Positions 1 through 7,847 of a DNA stretch of 28,635 nucleotides are shown here, piece after piece. This DNA is from UBA2357 sp041916775 (lineage in GTDB: Bacteria > Pseudomonadota > Gammaproteobacteria > Burkholderiales > Rhodocyclaceae), in NCBI GenBank assembly GCA_041916775.1, contig JAYRYZ010000034.1:1-28635 (forward strand), written 5' to 3'. Made by a program: the position numbers and the translations under genes. The notes below the pieces were generated by a model. That model saw only the letters and a list, made by a program, of their open reading frames with translations. It had not been told where the DNA came from and did no database searches. Positions within the stretch are counted from its first letter, which is position 1, and each line of letters begins with the position of its first letter.

Positions 1-1
1 G

Positions 2-925
2 GATGAAGTGCGCAAGCTCGCCGAGCGCACTTCATCCGCGACCGCGGAGATCAGCGAGATGATCACCAGCATCCAGAGCGAGACCCGCAGCGCGACCGAA
101 TCGATCCGCGCCGGCAGCCGGCTCGCGCGTGACGGCGCCGAGCTCGCGCGCCAGGCCGCGGACTCGCTCGGCCGCATCGACACCGGTGCGAAGGAGACGA
201 TGGAGAAGGTCGAAGGCATCGTCGTCGCCATCAACCAACAGAGCCGCGAGGCGGACACGGTGGTCGACCATGTGAAGGCGATCATGGAGATGGTGGAGAA
301 CAACTCCAGCGGAGCTTCGGAGACGCTCGAAGAGGCGCGGCGGCTGAAGAGCCTGGCGGCCAACCTGCAGGAGATCAACAAGGTCTTTCGCCTCGGCGTG
401 GAAGGAGAACGCGCGATGGCGGTGCACAAGCGCATGCCCGACAAGGTGATGGCCGCGGCGCGCGAGGCGGGGCGGCTGTTCGAGCAGGCCATTCGTTCCG
501 GCCAGATCACCGAGCAGGCCTTGTTCGAGCGCAACTACCGGCCGATACCCGGTACCCAGCCGCAGAAGTTCGAGACCAGCTTCGACAAGCTCACCGACCA
601 GATCATGCCCGCGTTGCAGGAGCCGCTGCTGGAGCAGGACAAGGACATCATCCTGGCCTGCCTGGTGGACGAGAAGGGCTACCTGCCGACGCACAACCGG
701 CGCTACACCCAGCCGCTCACCGGCGACCCGGCGAAGGACCTGGTCGGCAACCGCACCAAGCGCATCTTCGACGACCCTGTGGGGCGCCAATGCGGCGCGC
801 ATCAGCTCCCCTACCTGGTGCAGACCTACCGACGCGACACCGGCGAGGTGCTGCACGACATCTCTGCGCCGGTGTACGTGAATGGCCGGCAGTGGGGCGG
901 CTTCCGCATCGGCTACCGGGCGTGA
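2..925 (+). CDS. Methyl-accepting chemotaxis protein, C-terminal part with terminal Cache-like domain
   Basis: The reading frame is open to the left edge, so the N-terminus, including any ligand-binding and membrane part, lies outside the window. The first visible residues (DEVRKLAERTSSATAEIS) are the end of the conserved hairpin tip of MCP signalling domains, which contacts CheA and CheW. The descending coiled coil runs to about residue 125. It is followed by about 175 residues that are not a CZB domain or a simple pentapeptide tail. They contain FERNYRPIPGTQPQKFET, THNRRY, a CGAH motif and the ending GGFRIGY, a pattern like Cache/PAS-type sensor domains. The sensor therefore sits after the signalling tip and should be cytoplasmic. 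What it binds cannot be told from sequence. The gene converges with gbdR, and a strong hairpin lies between them. Confidence 0.88.
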   Translation, partial: DEVRKLAERTSSATAEISEMITSIQSETRSATESIRAGSRLARDGAELARQAADSLGRIDTGAKETMEKVEGIVVAINQQSREADTVVDHVKAIMEMVENNSSGASETLEEARRLKSLAANLQEINKVFRLGVEGERAMAVHKRMPDKVMAAAREAGRLFEQAIRSGQITEQALFERNYRPIPGTQPQKFETSFDKLTDQIMPALQEPLLEQDKDIILACLVDEKGYLPTHNRRYTQPLTGDPAKDLVGNRTKRIFDDPVGRQCGAHQLPYLVQTYRRDTGEVLHDISAPVYVNGRQWGGFRIGYRA

Positions 926-935
926 GCAACAGAAA

Positions 936-975
936 GGCCGGCGATCATCCCGCTGCACGCGGGTGATCGCCGGCC
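936..975. terminator. Hairpin between convergent MCP and gbdR genes
   Basis: A 12-bp GC-rich stem (GGCCGGCGATCA with its complement) is extended by five more pairs past one bulged base and closes a short loop. It starts 10 bases after the chemoreceptor stop and ends about 50 bases from the gbdR stop, so it can serve both convergent genes. There is no clear T-tract on either side, so termination is inferred from position and stem strength. Confidence 0.6.
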
Positions 976-1024
976 CGTCCAATCGAATGCACTCATCCCT
1001 TGGCCCGGATCAACGGGGCACGGA

Positions 1025-2203
1025 TCAGACCAGCATTCCACTACGCGACCGCTTGGAGACGCTGCCATAGGTGGCCTCGCCCTGCGCCAACAGCAGGGCA
1101 AGCTCGGCCGACGAGACCTTGCTCGGGATCGGGTCGAAACCCTCCAGCGCAATAGACAGCGCGCCGACCTCCGCAGACATCGCCCCACCCAGCGGCGCCA
1201 CGCCCTTGGGGTCGGCACAGGCACGCTCGTTGCGGGGAGGGACACCGAAGAACTCGCGGTAGCACTTCGAGAAGTGCGGCGTAGACACGAATCCGCAGGC
1301 GGTGGCGACTTCGATGATCATCATCGAGGTCTGGCGCAGCAGCTGGCGCGCACGGTTGAGGCGCAGCGTGAGGTAATAGCGCGATGGCGAGACCTGCAGG
1401 TACTTGAGGAACAGGCGCTCGATCTGGCGACGTGAAACGCCGACGTACTTCGCGAGCTCCTCGAGCTCCAGCGGCTCCTCGATGTTCGCCTCCATCAGCG
1501 ACACGATCTCCAGCAGCTTGGGCTGGGAGGTGCCGAGCACGTGCTTCAGGGGCACGCGCTGCTGCTCCTGCTCACCGCGCAGGCGGTCGCAGATGAACAT
1601 CTCGGAGATCGCAGCCATCAGGTCGCGTCCGTGCTGCTGGCCGATGAGGTGCAGCATCATGTCGAGCGGCGCAGTCCCGCCGGATGCGGTGAGGCGGTCG
1701 CGGTCGATGGTGAATAGCCGCGTCGTGACGAGCACACGCGGGTAGGCCTCCTGCATCGCCGCAATACACTCCCAATGCACGCTCGCCTTGTGTCCGTCCA
1801 GAAGGCCCGCCTTCGCAAGGAGCACGCTTCCGGTGCAGACCGCACCAAGCTTGCGCCCGAGCCGCGCCTGCTGCTGCAGGAAACTCATGTGGCCTGGCAA
1901 AAAGGACTTTTGCGGCGCGATGCCGCTGCAGAGGATCACCGCATCCAGCGACAGCGGGTCGGTAGCTGCCGCATCGGGCATCACCTGAAGCCCGTCGCTC
2001 GCGCGCACCGGCTTGCCATCCAGGCTGATCGTGAACCACTGGTACAGTTCACGCCCACTCAGCTGGTTCGCCATGCGCAGGGGCTCGATCGCCGAGGCCT
2101 GAGCCATCAGCGTGAAATTGTCCAGCAGCAGGAAGCCGATGCGTTGCGGCACCGGCAGCGCGCGCACCGCGCCACCACTGGTTCTCGAAACCTGTCCGTT
2201 CAT
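1025..2203 (-). CDS. gbdR: GbdR, AraC-family activator of glycine betaine catabolism
   Basis: This 392-residue protein has an N-terminal DJ-1/class I glutamine-amidotransferase-like sensor domain (about 18-195) and a C-terminal pair of AraC helix-turn-helix motifs (about 230-325; VSRRQIERLFLKYL, FVSTPHFSKCYREFFG). The segments RIGFLLLDNFTLMAQASA, EPLRMANQLSGRELYQW, SVHWECIAAMQEAYPRV and the tail QGEATYGSVS closely match what I remember of Pseudomonas aeruginosa GbdR. That protein responds to glycine betaine and dimethylglycine and activates their catabolism and sarcosine oxidation genes. The ATG is preceded at 5-nt spacing by AGGAGG (complement of 2209-2214). The gene lies downstream of sdaA on the same strand but is separated by 245 bp with a terminator, so it is probably transcribed separately. 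It is the main reason to read the window as a betaine-linked locus. Confidence 0.9.
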   Translation of the reverse strand: MNGQVSRTSGGAVRALPVPQRIGFLLLDNFTLMAQASAIEPLRMANQLSGRELYQWFTISLDGKPVRASDGLQVMPDAAATDPLSLDAVILCSGIAPQKSFLPGHMSFLQQQARLGRKLGAVCTGSVLLAKAGLLDGHKASVHWECIAAMQEAYPRVLVTTRLFTIDRDRLTASGGTAPLDMMLHLIGQQHGRDLMAAISEMFICDRLRGEQEQQRVPLKHVLGTSQPKLLEIVSLMEANIEEPLELEELAKYVGVSRRQIERLFLKYLQVSPSRYYLTLRLNRARQLLRQTSMMIIEVATACGFVSTPHFSKCYREFFGVPPRNERACADPKGVAPLGGAMSAEVGALSIALEGFDPIPSKVSSAELALLLAQGEATYGSVSKRSRSGMLV

Positions 2204-2222
2204 GTCACCCTCCTATCCCTTG

Positions 2223-2238
2223 GCCTCTGTCCAGAGGC
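2223..2238 (-). promoter_or_regulatory. Perfect palindrome upstream of gbdR
   Basis: GCCTCTG and CAGAGGC are separated by 2 bases and end about 20 bases before the gbdR start codon, just upstream of its ribosome binding site. It could be an operator for autoregulation or an RNA hairpin (6-bp stem, 4-base loop) in the leader. Binding by GbdR or anything else is not shown. Confidence 0.4.
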
Positions 2239-2282
2239 TCTCCGCCACCGGAGCGCGCACCGGCAATCAGGCATTTTTCTTC

Positions 2283-2299
2283 TCCGGCGAAGCGCCGGA
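2283..2299. other. Short perfect hairpin in the sdaA-gbdR spacer
   Basis: TCCGGCG and CGCCGGA form a 7-bp stem with a 3-base loop. No T-tract follows on either strand, so it is less convincing as a terminator than the hairpin at 2333-2355. It may belong to the gbdR promoter region. Confidence 0.35.
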
Positions 2300-2326
2300 T
2301 GTTGCGGGCGAGAATACTACTTTCGT

Positions 2327-2355
2327 CAAAATCCGGGGGATTCGTGTTCCCCCGG
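2327..2355 (-). terminator. Rho-independent terminator after sdaA
   Basis: Read on the minus strand, an 8-bp GC stem (CCGGGGGA paired with TCCCCCGG at 2333-2355, 7-base loop) is followed by ATTTTG. It lies about 95 bases beyond the sdaA stop and before the gbdR promoter region, so it separates the two transcripts. Confidence 0.65.
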
Positions 2356-2448
2356 CGTTCGACAGGACTGATCAGGCTTGGCATGCGAAATCCTTGCAGT
2401 TCGGTGGCTGTTGCAAGCGCACGTAAGCAAACCGCATGCCATCCGGCT

Positions 2449-3828
2449 TCAGCACTCGACGAAACTCACCGCAAGGCCGCCGCGCGACGTCTCCTTGTAC
2501 TTGTCCATCATGTCCCGCCCGGTGTCGCGCATCGTGCGGATCGCCTTGTCGAGCGAAACGAAGTGCTCGCCATCACCGCGCAAGGCCATCTGCGCCGCAT
2601 TGATCGCCTTCACCGCGGCGATCGCGTTGCGCTCTATGCAGGGCACCTGCACCAACCCGCCGATCGGGTCGCAGGTGAGCCCGAGGTTGTGCTCCAGACC
2701 GATCTCGGCGGCATTCTCGACCTGCGCCGGGGTGCCACCCATGACCTCGGCAAGCCCGGCCGCTGCCATCGCGCAGGCCGAGCCGACCTCGCCCTGGCAG
2801 CCGACCTCGGCGCCGGAGATCGAGGCGTTCTTCTTGCAGAGGATACCCACCGCGGCCGCCGCAAGCAGGAAGTCGACGACGTCGCTGTCGCTCGCATCCG
2901 GCTGGAAGTTCATGTAGTAGTGCAGCACCGCGGGGATGATGCCGGCCGCACCGTTCGTGGGCGCGGTCACCATGCGGCCACCTGCAGCGTTCTCCTCGTT
3001 CACCGCAAGCGCATAGAGGTTCACCCAGTCCATCGCCGAGAAGGTCTTGGCGATGAGATCCTTGCCGGACTGCTCGGACACCAGGCGCCGATGCAGCGAG
3101 GCCGCGCGGCGCTTGACCTTCAGCCCGCCGGGCAGCACACCCTCGTTCTTCATGCCGTTGGCCACGCACTCGCGCATCGCATGCCAGATCCGGCAAAGTG
3201 CGGCGCGGGTTTCGGCCTCCGGGCGCCACGCCTTCTCGTTCTCCATCATCAGCTGGCTGATCCGCCAGCCCTTGCGCTCGCACAGCCTCAGGAGCTCGGC
3301 GGCGCTGGAGAAATCGTAGGGGAGCCGGGTCTGGTCCATGTCCAGCGAACCGCCCTGCGCCTGCGCCTCATCGACGACGAAGCCGCCACCGATCGAGTAG
3401 TAGGTGTTCTGGTACAGCACTCCGCCCGCGCCATGCGCGATCAAACGCATCGCGTTGGGATGGTGGGGGAGCGAATCCGCGTGCAGTTGCATGTCGCGCT
3501 TCCACGCGAAGGGCACGGCATGACGCCCCGCAAGCTGCAGCACCTGGCATGCGAGCAAGGCCTCGATGCGCGGCCCGATCACGGTCGGGTCGATCAGGTC
3601 CGGGCGCTCGCCCATCAGACCCATGATCACCGCGCGGTCGGTACCGTGGCCGACGCCGGTCGCGGAGAGCGAACCGAAGAGCTGCACCTCGACCCGCACG
3701 ACCGCATTCACCAGCCCGCGCTCGCCGAGTGCGGCGGCGAAGTCGTAGGCTGCGCGCATCGGCCCGACGGTGTGCGAGCTGGATGGGCCGACGCCGATCT
3801 TGAACAAGTCGAGGACGCTTATGGACAT
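2449..3828 (-). CDS. sdaA: L-serine ammonia-lyase, [4Fe-4S] type
   Basis: The enzyme deaminates L-serine to pyruvate and ammonia in the cytoplasm. The 459-residue protein is the one-chain bacterial form, with the beta domain (about 1-150, GPSSSHTVGPM) followed by the alpha domain. Three cysteines sit at C344 (EVGCQGEVG), C386 and C397 (TCDPIGGLVQVPC), and the protein ends in C459. From memory, Legionella L-serine dehydratase uses C343, C385, C396 and C-terminal C458 around its Fe-S cluster, so all four are kept at a constant offset of one. The chosen ATG has AGGAG seven bases upstream. The in-frame ATG eight codons earlier has no such site and is not conserved family sequence. The gene is divergent from a LysR regulator. 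Serine made by GlyA from glycine and methylene-THF would be its natural feed during betaine growth. Confidence 0.93.
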   Translation of the reverse strand: MSISVLDLFKIGVGPSSSHTVGPMRAAYDFAAALGERGLVNAVVRVEVQLFGSLSATGVGHGTDRAVIMGLMGERPDLIDPTVIGPRIEALLACQVLQLAGRHAVPFAWKRDMQLHADSLPHHPNAMRLIAHGAGGVLYQNTYYSIGGGFVVDEAQAQGGSLDMDQTRLPYDFSSAAELLRLCERKGWRISQLMMENEKAWRPEAETRAALCRIWHAMRECVANGMKNEGVLPGGLKVKRRAASLHRRLVSEQSGKDLIAKTFSAMDWVNLYALAVNEENAAGGRMVTAPTNGAAGIIPAVLHYYMNFQPDASDSDVVDFLLAAAAVGILCKKNASISGAEVGCQGEVGSACAMAAAGLAEVMGGTPAQVENAAEIGLEHNLGLTCDPIGGLVQVPCIERNAIAAVKAINAAQMALRGDGEHFVSLDKAIRTMRDTGRDMMDKYKETSRGGLAVSFVEC

Positions 3829-3968
3829 TCGATGACTCCTGGGGCATGGCACTGCAAATGAGTTTTTCTAAATCGATCGAAGCAACGGCTTCTACACCCT
3901 CATTTTGTGTCGCTAAACTGGGGGTTACAAACCATACTTTCTGAATGGCGATTCAGGATTTCTAAACC
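3829..3968. promoter_or_regulatory. Divergent sdaA/lysR control region with dyad at 3941-3956
   Basis: This 140-bp region is visibly more AT-rich than its surroundings and must hold both promoters. It contains a perfect dyad, CTGAAT-GGCG-ATTCAG, ending 12 bases before the LysR start codon. Dyads of this size are typical LysR binding sites, although the T-to-A spacing here is 12 rather than the classical 11. The right arm overlaps the CAGGA likely used as ribosome binding site of the regulator, so binding or folding there could also limit its translation. Confidence 0.5.
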
Positions 3969-4901
3969 ATGGTGCAGAACATCAATGCCCAGACCCATGC
4001 CTGGCTGAAGGTCTTCACGGTCAGCGCACGTCACCTCTCCTTCACCCGTGCAGCGGAAGAGCTGCATGTGACCACCGGCGCGGTGAGCCAGCAGATCAAG
4101 CAACTCGAGGAGCGACTGGGGTTTCGCCTGTTCCGCCGGCTGCCGCGCAAGCTGGAGCTCACCGTGGAGGGCAAGCGCCTCGCCGAGGTGGTCGGGCAGG
4201 CCTATCAGGCGGTGGACCTGGAGGTGGCACGCCTCGCCAGCGGCGAGATGAGCGGCGTGGTCCGGCTGCGTTCGCTGCCGTCCTTCCTCACCAAGTGGCT
4301 GGTGCCACGCCTGCCGCGGCTACTCGCGCGCTTCCCGGAAATCGAGCTGCACGCGCAGGCAGAGGACAGCAGCCTGTCCTTGCGCGACGGCGAGTTCGAT
4401 CTCGCGATCGACCTCAACGACGGCACCTACCCCGGCTTCCAGACGACGCGCCTGATGGAGGAGGAGATCTTCCCGGTGTGCTCACCCGCGCTGATGCGCG
4501 ACCGGCCGCCGCTGCAGCGCCCCGAGGACCTGCGCCACTATCCGCTGCTGCACGACATCACCGCCTGGCGGGGCAGTCACGAATACGCAGAATGGGAACA
4601 CTATCTCGGTGCAATCGGCGCGCCGGATGTCGAGATCCGCCGCGGCTACACCTTCAACCGCAACCACATCACGATCGAGGCGGCGATCGCAGGCGTCGGC
4701 GTGGCGATCGCGCGCCGCACGCTGACCACCAACGAGCTGGAGTCGGGCCTGCTGGTGAAGCCGTTCAACCGCCGGGTGCGCACCGGCAAGTTCTACGGCA
4801 TCGTGCATCCGGCCGGCGCGTTGGACGACCAGCGCGTGCGCGCGGTGCACGACTGGATCGTGGAGGAAGCCGGGATGTCGCCGGCAGGCGCACGCAGCTG
4901 A
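3969..4901 (+). CDS. LysR-family regulator, GcvA-like, divergent from sdaA
   Basis: This 310-residue regulator has an N-terminal winged helix-turn-helix (about 10-70; LSFTRAAEELHVTTGAVSQQ, LEERLGFRLFRR) and a periplasmic-binding-protein-like effector domain (about 93-300). The opening AWLKVFTVSARHLSFTRAA and the HTH wording are those of the GcvA group, whose founding member controls the glycine cleavage system. It is transcribed away from sdaA across a 140-bp shared region. By the usual LysR arrangement it probably controls sdaA and itself. A glycine- or serine-related effector is inferred from the neighbour only. It converges with the next gene, leaving 30 bp. Confidence 0.88.
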   Translation: MVQNINAQTHAWLKVFTVSARHLSFTRAAEELHVTTGAVSQQIKQLEERLGFRLFRRLPRKLELTVEGKRLAEVVGQAYQAVDLEVARLASGEMSGVVRLRSLPSFLTKWLVPRLPRLLARFPEIELHAQAEDSSLSLRDGEFDLAIDLNDGTYPGFQTTRLMEEEIFPVCSPALMRDRPPLQRPEDLRHYPLLHDITAWRGSHEYAEWEHYLGAIGAPDVEIRRGYTFNRNHITIEAAIAGVGVAIARRTLTTNELESGLLVKPFNRRVRTGKFYGIVHPAGALDDQRVRAVHDWIVEEAGMSPAGARS

Positions 4902-4931
4902 GCACGTCGCCCCGCCGCCCGCTGCGGAGGA

Positions 4932-6248
4932 TTACTGACGCAACATGCGCGAGAAGTTCTCGACGACATCCACGACCCGGGCAGCGCCACCGCGAATGTT
5001 GTCTATTGCAGCCCCCGCCTCATTGGCGAGATTGACGCTCTCCGCGGCGCTTTCGCGCATCGTCCCCATGCCTGCGATCGCCGAGCGGGTGCCGTCCTGC
5101 ACCTTGCCGATCATGCCGGAGATCTCGGCTGTGGCGTTCGAGGTGCGCTCGGCGAGCTTGCGTACCTCATCGGCCACGACCGCGAAACCACGCCCCTGCT
5201 CGCCCGCGCGCGCGGCCTCGATCGCGGCATTGAGCGCGAGCAGGTTGGTCTGGTCGGCGATCTCGCGGATGGTCTTCACGATCGAGGTGATCTGTTGCGA
5301 CTGCGCGCCGAGCTCCTCGATGGTGTGGGCCGCCGCATTCGCGACGTCCGAGATCGCGCGCATTCTGGTCGCCGCCGCGACGATGACCGAAGCACCTTGT
5401 TCGGAGAAGGTCGCGTTGCCGCGGGCGATCTGCAGCGCCTCCTCCGCATTGGCGACCTCCTGCGCCACACGCTGCACCCGCTCGGTGATGTCGGATGCGA
5501 ATTTCACCACCTTCAGCACCTTGCCGTCGGCATCGAGGATGGGGTTGTAGGTCGCCTCCAGCCACACCTCGCGCCCCCCCTTGCCCAGCCTCCGGAACTG
5601 GCCGGAGACGAACTCGCCACGCCCCAGCCGTTGCCAGAACGACGCATATTCCGGGCTGCCGACCGTTTCGTTGTCGCAGAAGATGCGGTGATGTCGGCCG
5701 ACCACCTCGTTCGCGGCATAACCGACGGTACGCAGGAAGTTCTCGTTCGCATCGAGGATCGTGCCGTCCAGGGCGAACTCGATCGTCGCCATCGAGCGGT
5801 TGATCGCGGTCAGCATGCCACGCCGCACCTCATCGGCGGCGACGTCTGCGGTGATGTCGGTCGCGAGCTTGAACACACCGACGACCTCGCGCCGGGCACC
5901 GAGGATCGGGTTGTAGGTCGCCTCCAGCCACACCGCCCTGCCGTTCTTGTCGATGCGCTTGAAGTGCCCGGAGACGACTTCACCGCGCTGCAGCCGCTCC
6001 CAATGGGCACGATACGCCGCGGAGCCCGTCAGCTCGGGGGAACAGAACATGCGGTGGTGCTTGCCGACGACCTCGTCGGCGCGGTACTTCATCGTCTCGA
6101 GGAAGCGTTGATTCGCGAAAACCACGGTACCGTCGGGGGTGAACTCGATGCGTGCTGTGGACCGGTCGATCGCCTCGACCAGCGCGGCATGGCGGGCGAG
6201 TTCGAGTCGCTGAGCTTCGAGCTGACGTTTCAGTGCGCTATTGAACAT
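4932..6248 (-). CDS. Soluble PAS-PAS methyl-accepting chemotaxis protein, BdlA-like
   Basis: The product has two tandem PAS domains (about 20-130 and 140-245) and a short MCP signalling domain (about 255-438). It has no transmembrane segment, so it should be cytoplasmic. Both PAS domains carry the same phrases (GKHHRMFC / GRHHRIFC, EVVSGHFKR / EFVSGQFRR, VWLEATYNPIL), which suggests internal duplication. The hairpin tip is intact (TNLLALNAAIEAARAGEQGR). The layout and PAS wording match BdlA of Pseudomonas aeruginosa, which links intracellular cues to biofilm dispersal. The ATG at 6248 begins MFNSALKRQL, typical for the family. A GTG three codons upstream is the alternative. Two c-di-GMP-type proteins lie further right in the window, but no direct link is visible. 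Confidence 0.9.
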   Translation of the reverse strand: MFNSALKRQLEAQRLELARHAALVEAIDRSTARIEFTPDGTVVFANQRFLETMKYRADEVVGKHHRMFCSPELTGSAAYRAHWERLQRGEVVSGHFKRIDKNGRAVWLEATYNPILGARREVVGVFKLATDITADVAADEVRRGMLTAINRSMATIEFALDGTILDANENFLRTVGYAANEVVGRHHRIFCDNETVGSPEYASFWQRLGRGEFVSGQFRRLGKGGREVWLEATYNPILDADGKVLKVVKFASDITERVQRVAQEVANAEEALQIARGNATFSEQGASVIVAAATRMRAISDVANAAAHTIEELGAQSQQITSIVKTIREIADQTNLLALNAAIEAARAGEQGRGFAVVADEVRKLAERTSNATAEISGMIGKVQDGTRSAIAGMGTMRESAAESVNLANEAGAAIDNIRGGAARVVDVVENFSRMLRQ

Positions 6249-6309
6249 TCCCTTCACCCATCCGTGCGCACCCGGACCACTCAGCCATCCCTCGATGCGC
6301 TGTTTGCAT

Positions 6310-6320
6310 GTCCTTAGGAC
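6310..6320. promoter_or_regulatory. Small palindrome upstream of the PAS-PAS chemoreceptor
   Basis: GTCCT-T-AGGAC is a perfect 11-base dyad in the 142-bp gap between the FolC-like stop and the chemoreceptor start. It lies about 60 bases before the start codon and could be an operator. No matching copy was noticed elsewhere in the window. Confidence 0.25.
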
Positions 6321-6390
6321 TTATCGGTCATGATCGCACGGTACTTGAGGGGACAAGGACAGAAAGTTCACATTTTCCCAGTTTCGCGCG

Positions 6391-7824
6391 TCACCCCCGA
6401 AGACCATTCAGGAAGGCCGCTCTGACAGCCCCGGCCGTGTAGACCGAGCCTGCCGCAATCAACACGCTCGGCCCTGCGGCTCGCGCACACCGGAGCCCCG
6501 ACTCCAGCGCCTCCGCCGGATCCGCCCGGACCACGGTGGCGAGCGCCGGAAAGCGGGCCGTGATCCGCTCGGCGAGCCGCACTGCCGGCAAGGAGCGCTC
6601 CGCATCGGCGCAACACGCGACCACCGATGCGGCGCCGGCCAGCAGGATGGAGAGCAGTGCATCGACGTCCTTGCCCGCCGACACCGACAACACCCAGTGC
6701 CGCGACGCCCCGGGCAGACGATCGAGCGCGACGACCAAGGCACGTGCCGACGCGGGCGTATGCGCACCGTCAACGACGATCCACGGGTCGCGCGCAAGGA
6801 GCTCGGTACGACCGGGGAGCGCCGCGCCCGCGAAGCCTTCCCGCACCGCCTTCGCCAACGCGGCACCCGCAAGCCAGCCGCCCTTCGCCACGCACGCGAG
6901 GGCCAGCGCGGCACATGCGCCGAGATGCGGGCCCAGCACCGGCAGCGTCGCCTCCAGCCGCATGTCATCGGTCTCAAGACGCACCTCCAGACCACCGCCC
7001 GATTCAGCCGACACCAATGGGGTTGCATCGACCGCGTAGGTGAAATCGCGCCCGAGGCAATGCATGGGCGCTGCGCATGCGCCCGCCTGTGCGACCACCT
7101 CGGCCATTGCCGCAGCGGGCAGCTCGCCCACCACCACCGGCACCCCGCGCTTGATGATGCCGGCCTTGTGGCGTGCGATCGCTGCCAGCGTGGCGCCGAG
7201 CCTATCGACATGCTCGAGTTCGATGCTGGTGATGCAGGCCACCCGTGGCAGCACCACGTTGGTGGCGTCGAGCAGGCCCCCCATGCCGGTCTCGATCACC
7301 GCCACGTCCACCGCGACCGCATCGAAGAGCAGCAGCGCCACCACAGTGAGTACATCGAAGAACGTCGCCGGCAGGTCCGGGAAGACCATCAGGTAGCGCG
7401 CGAGCCAGGGCCGCACCTTCTCGAGCGTTGCGACGAACCGGCTAACATCGACCGATTCGCCATCGAGGCGGATGCGCTCGCACCAATCCACAAGATGCGG
7501 CGAGGTGAAGGTTCCGACCTTCAGGCCGCCCGCGCGCAGGAGCGACTCCGCCAGCAAGGCGGTGCTGCCCTTGCCCTTGGAACCCGCCACATGCAGCACC
7601 GAGAGGCGCTGCTGCGGCTCTCCCAGGCGCGCGAGCAACCACCGCGCGGCATGCTGCGGGTGCGCCGCGCGCAAGGCATGGTCCGGCCCACCATGGCCCG
7701 CGAGCGCGTCGAGGAGGCGCCCGGCACCGGCCGTGTCGACGACCGGCTGCGCGAGCATTTCGTTGAGGCCGGCGTGGATCCGCACGTCCGGGTTCCCTGT
7801 CGCCGCGACACCCGCCTGGCGCAT
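6391..7824 (-). CDS. FolC-like Mur ligase (folylpolyglutamate/dihydrofolate synthase family)
   Basis: This family joins glutamate to folates using ATP. Visible motifs are the P-loop HVAGSKGKGST (about 79-88), TSPHLVDWCERIRLDGE (about 108-123), the omega-loop ETGMGGLLDATNVV, the metal/carbamyl-lysine region EHVDRLGATL and RHKAGI, and a C-terminal VVDGAHTPASA. At 477 residues it is somewhat longer than usual FolC (about 420-450), mostly through about 75 residues before the P-loop. The ATG chosen lies 23 bp after the purU stop without a clear Shine-Dalgarno site, so the start is uncertain. A longer reading would overlap purU and encode an implausible arginine/proline-rich stretch. It is cotranscribed with purU, suggesting a role in the folate pool used by this one-carbon module rather than general folate synthesis. 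Whether the genome has another folC cannot be seen here. Confidence 0.85.
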   Translation of the reverse strand: MRQAGVAATGNPDVRIHAGLNEMLAQPVVDTAGAGRLLDALAGHGGPDHALRAAHPQHAARWLLARLGEPQQRLSVLHVAGSKGKGSTALLAESLLRAGGLKVGTFTSPHLVDWCERIRLDGESVDVSRFVATLEKVRPWLARYLMVFPDLPATFFDVLTVVALLLFDAVAVDVAVIETGMGGLLDATNVVLPRVACITSIELEHVDRLGATLAAIARHKAGIIKRGVPVVVGELPAAAMAEVVAQAGACAAPMHCLGRDFTYAVDATPLVSAESGGGLEVRLETDDMRLEATLPVLGPHLGACAALALACVAKGGWLAGAALAKAVREGFAGAALPGRTELLARDPWIVVDGAHTPASARALVVALDRLPGASRHWVLSVSAGKDVDALLSILLAGAASVVACCADAERSLPAVRLAERITARFPALATVVRADPAEALESGLRCARAAGPSVLIAAGSVYTAGAVRAAFLNGLRG

Positions 7825-7847
7825 GGCTGCGGGCCGTGGCGGAAGCG

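Noticed and set aside
3836..3860. Sigma-54 type promoter from TGGCAC near the sdaA start
   Set aside because: The required TTGC element is not at the correct spacing, and the motif lies between the ribosome site and upstream leader on the wrong strand.
2299..3861. Long plus-strand open frame opposite sdaA
   Set aside because: It is the shadow of sdaA in high-GC DNA: no family motifs, His/Arg-rich composition and no ribosome site.
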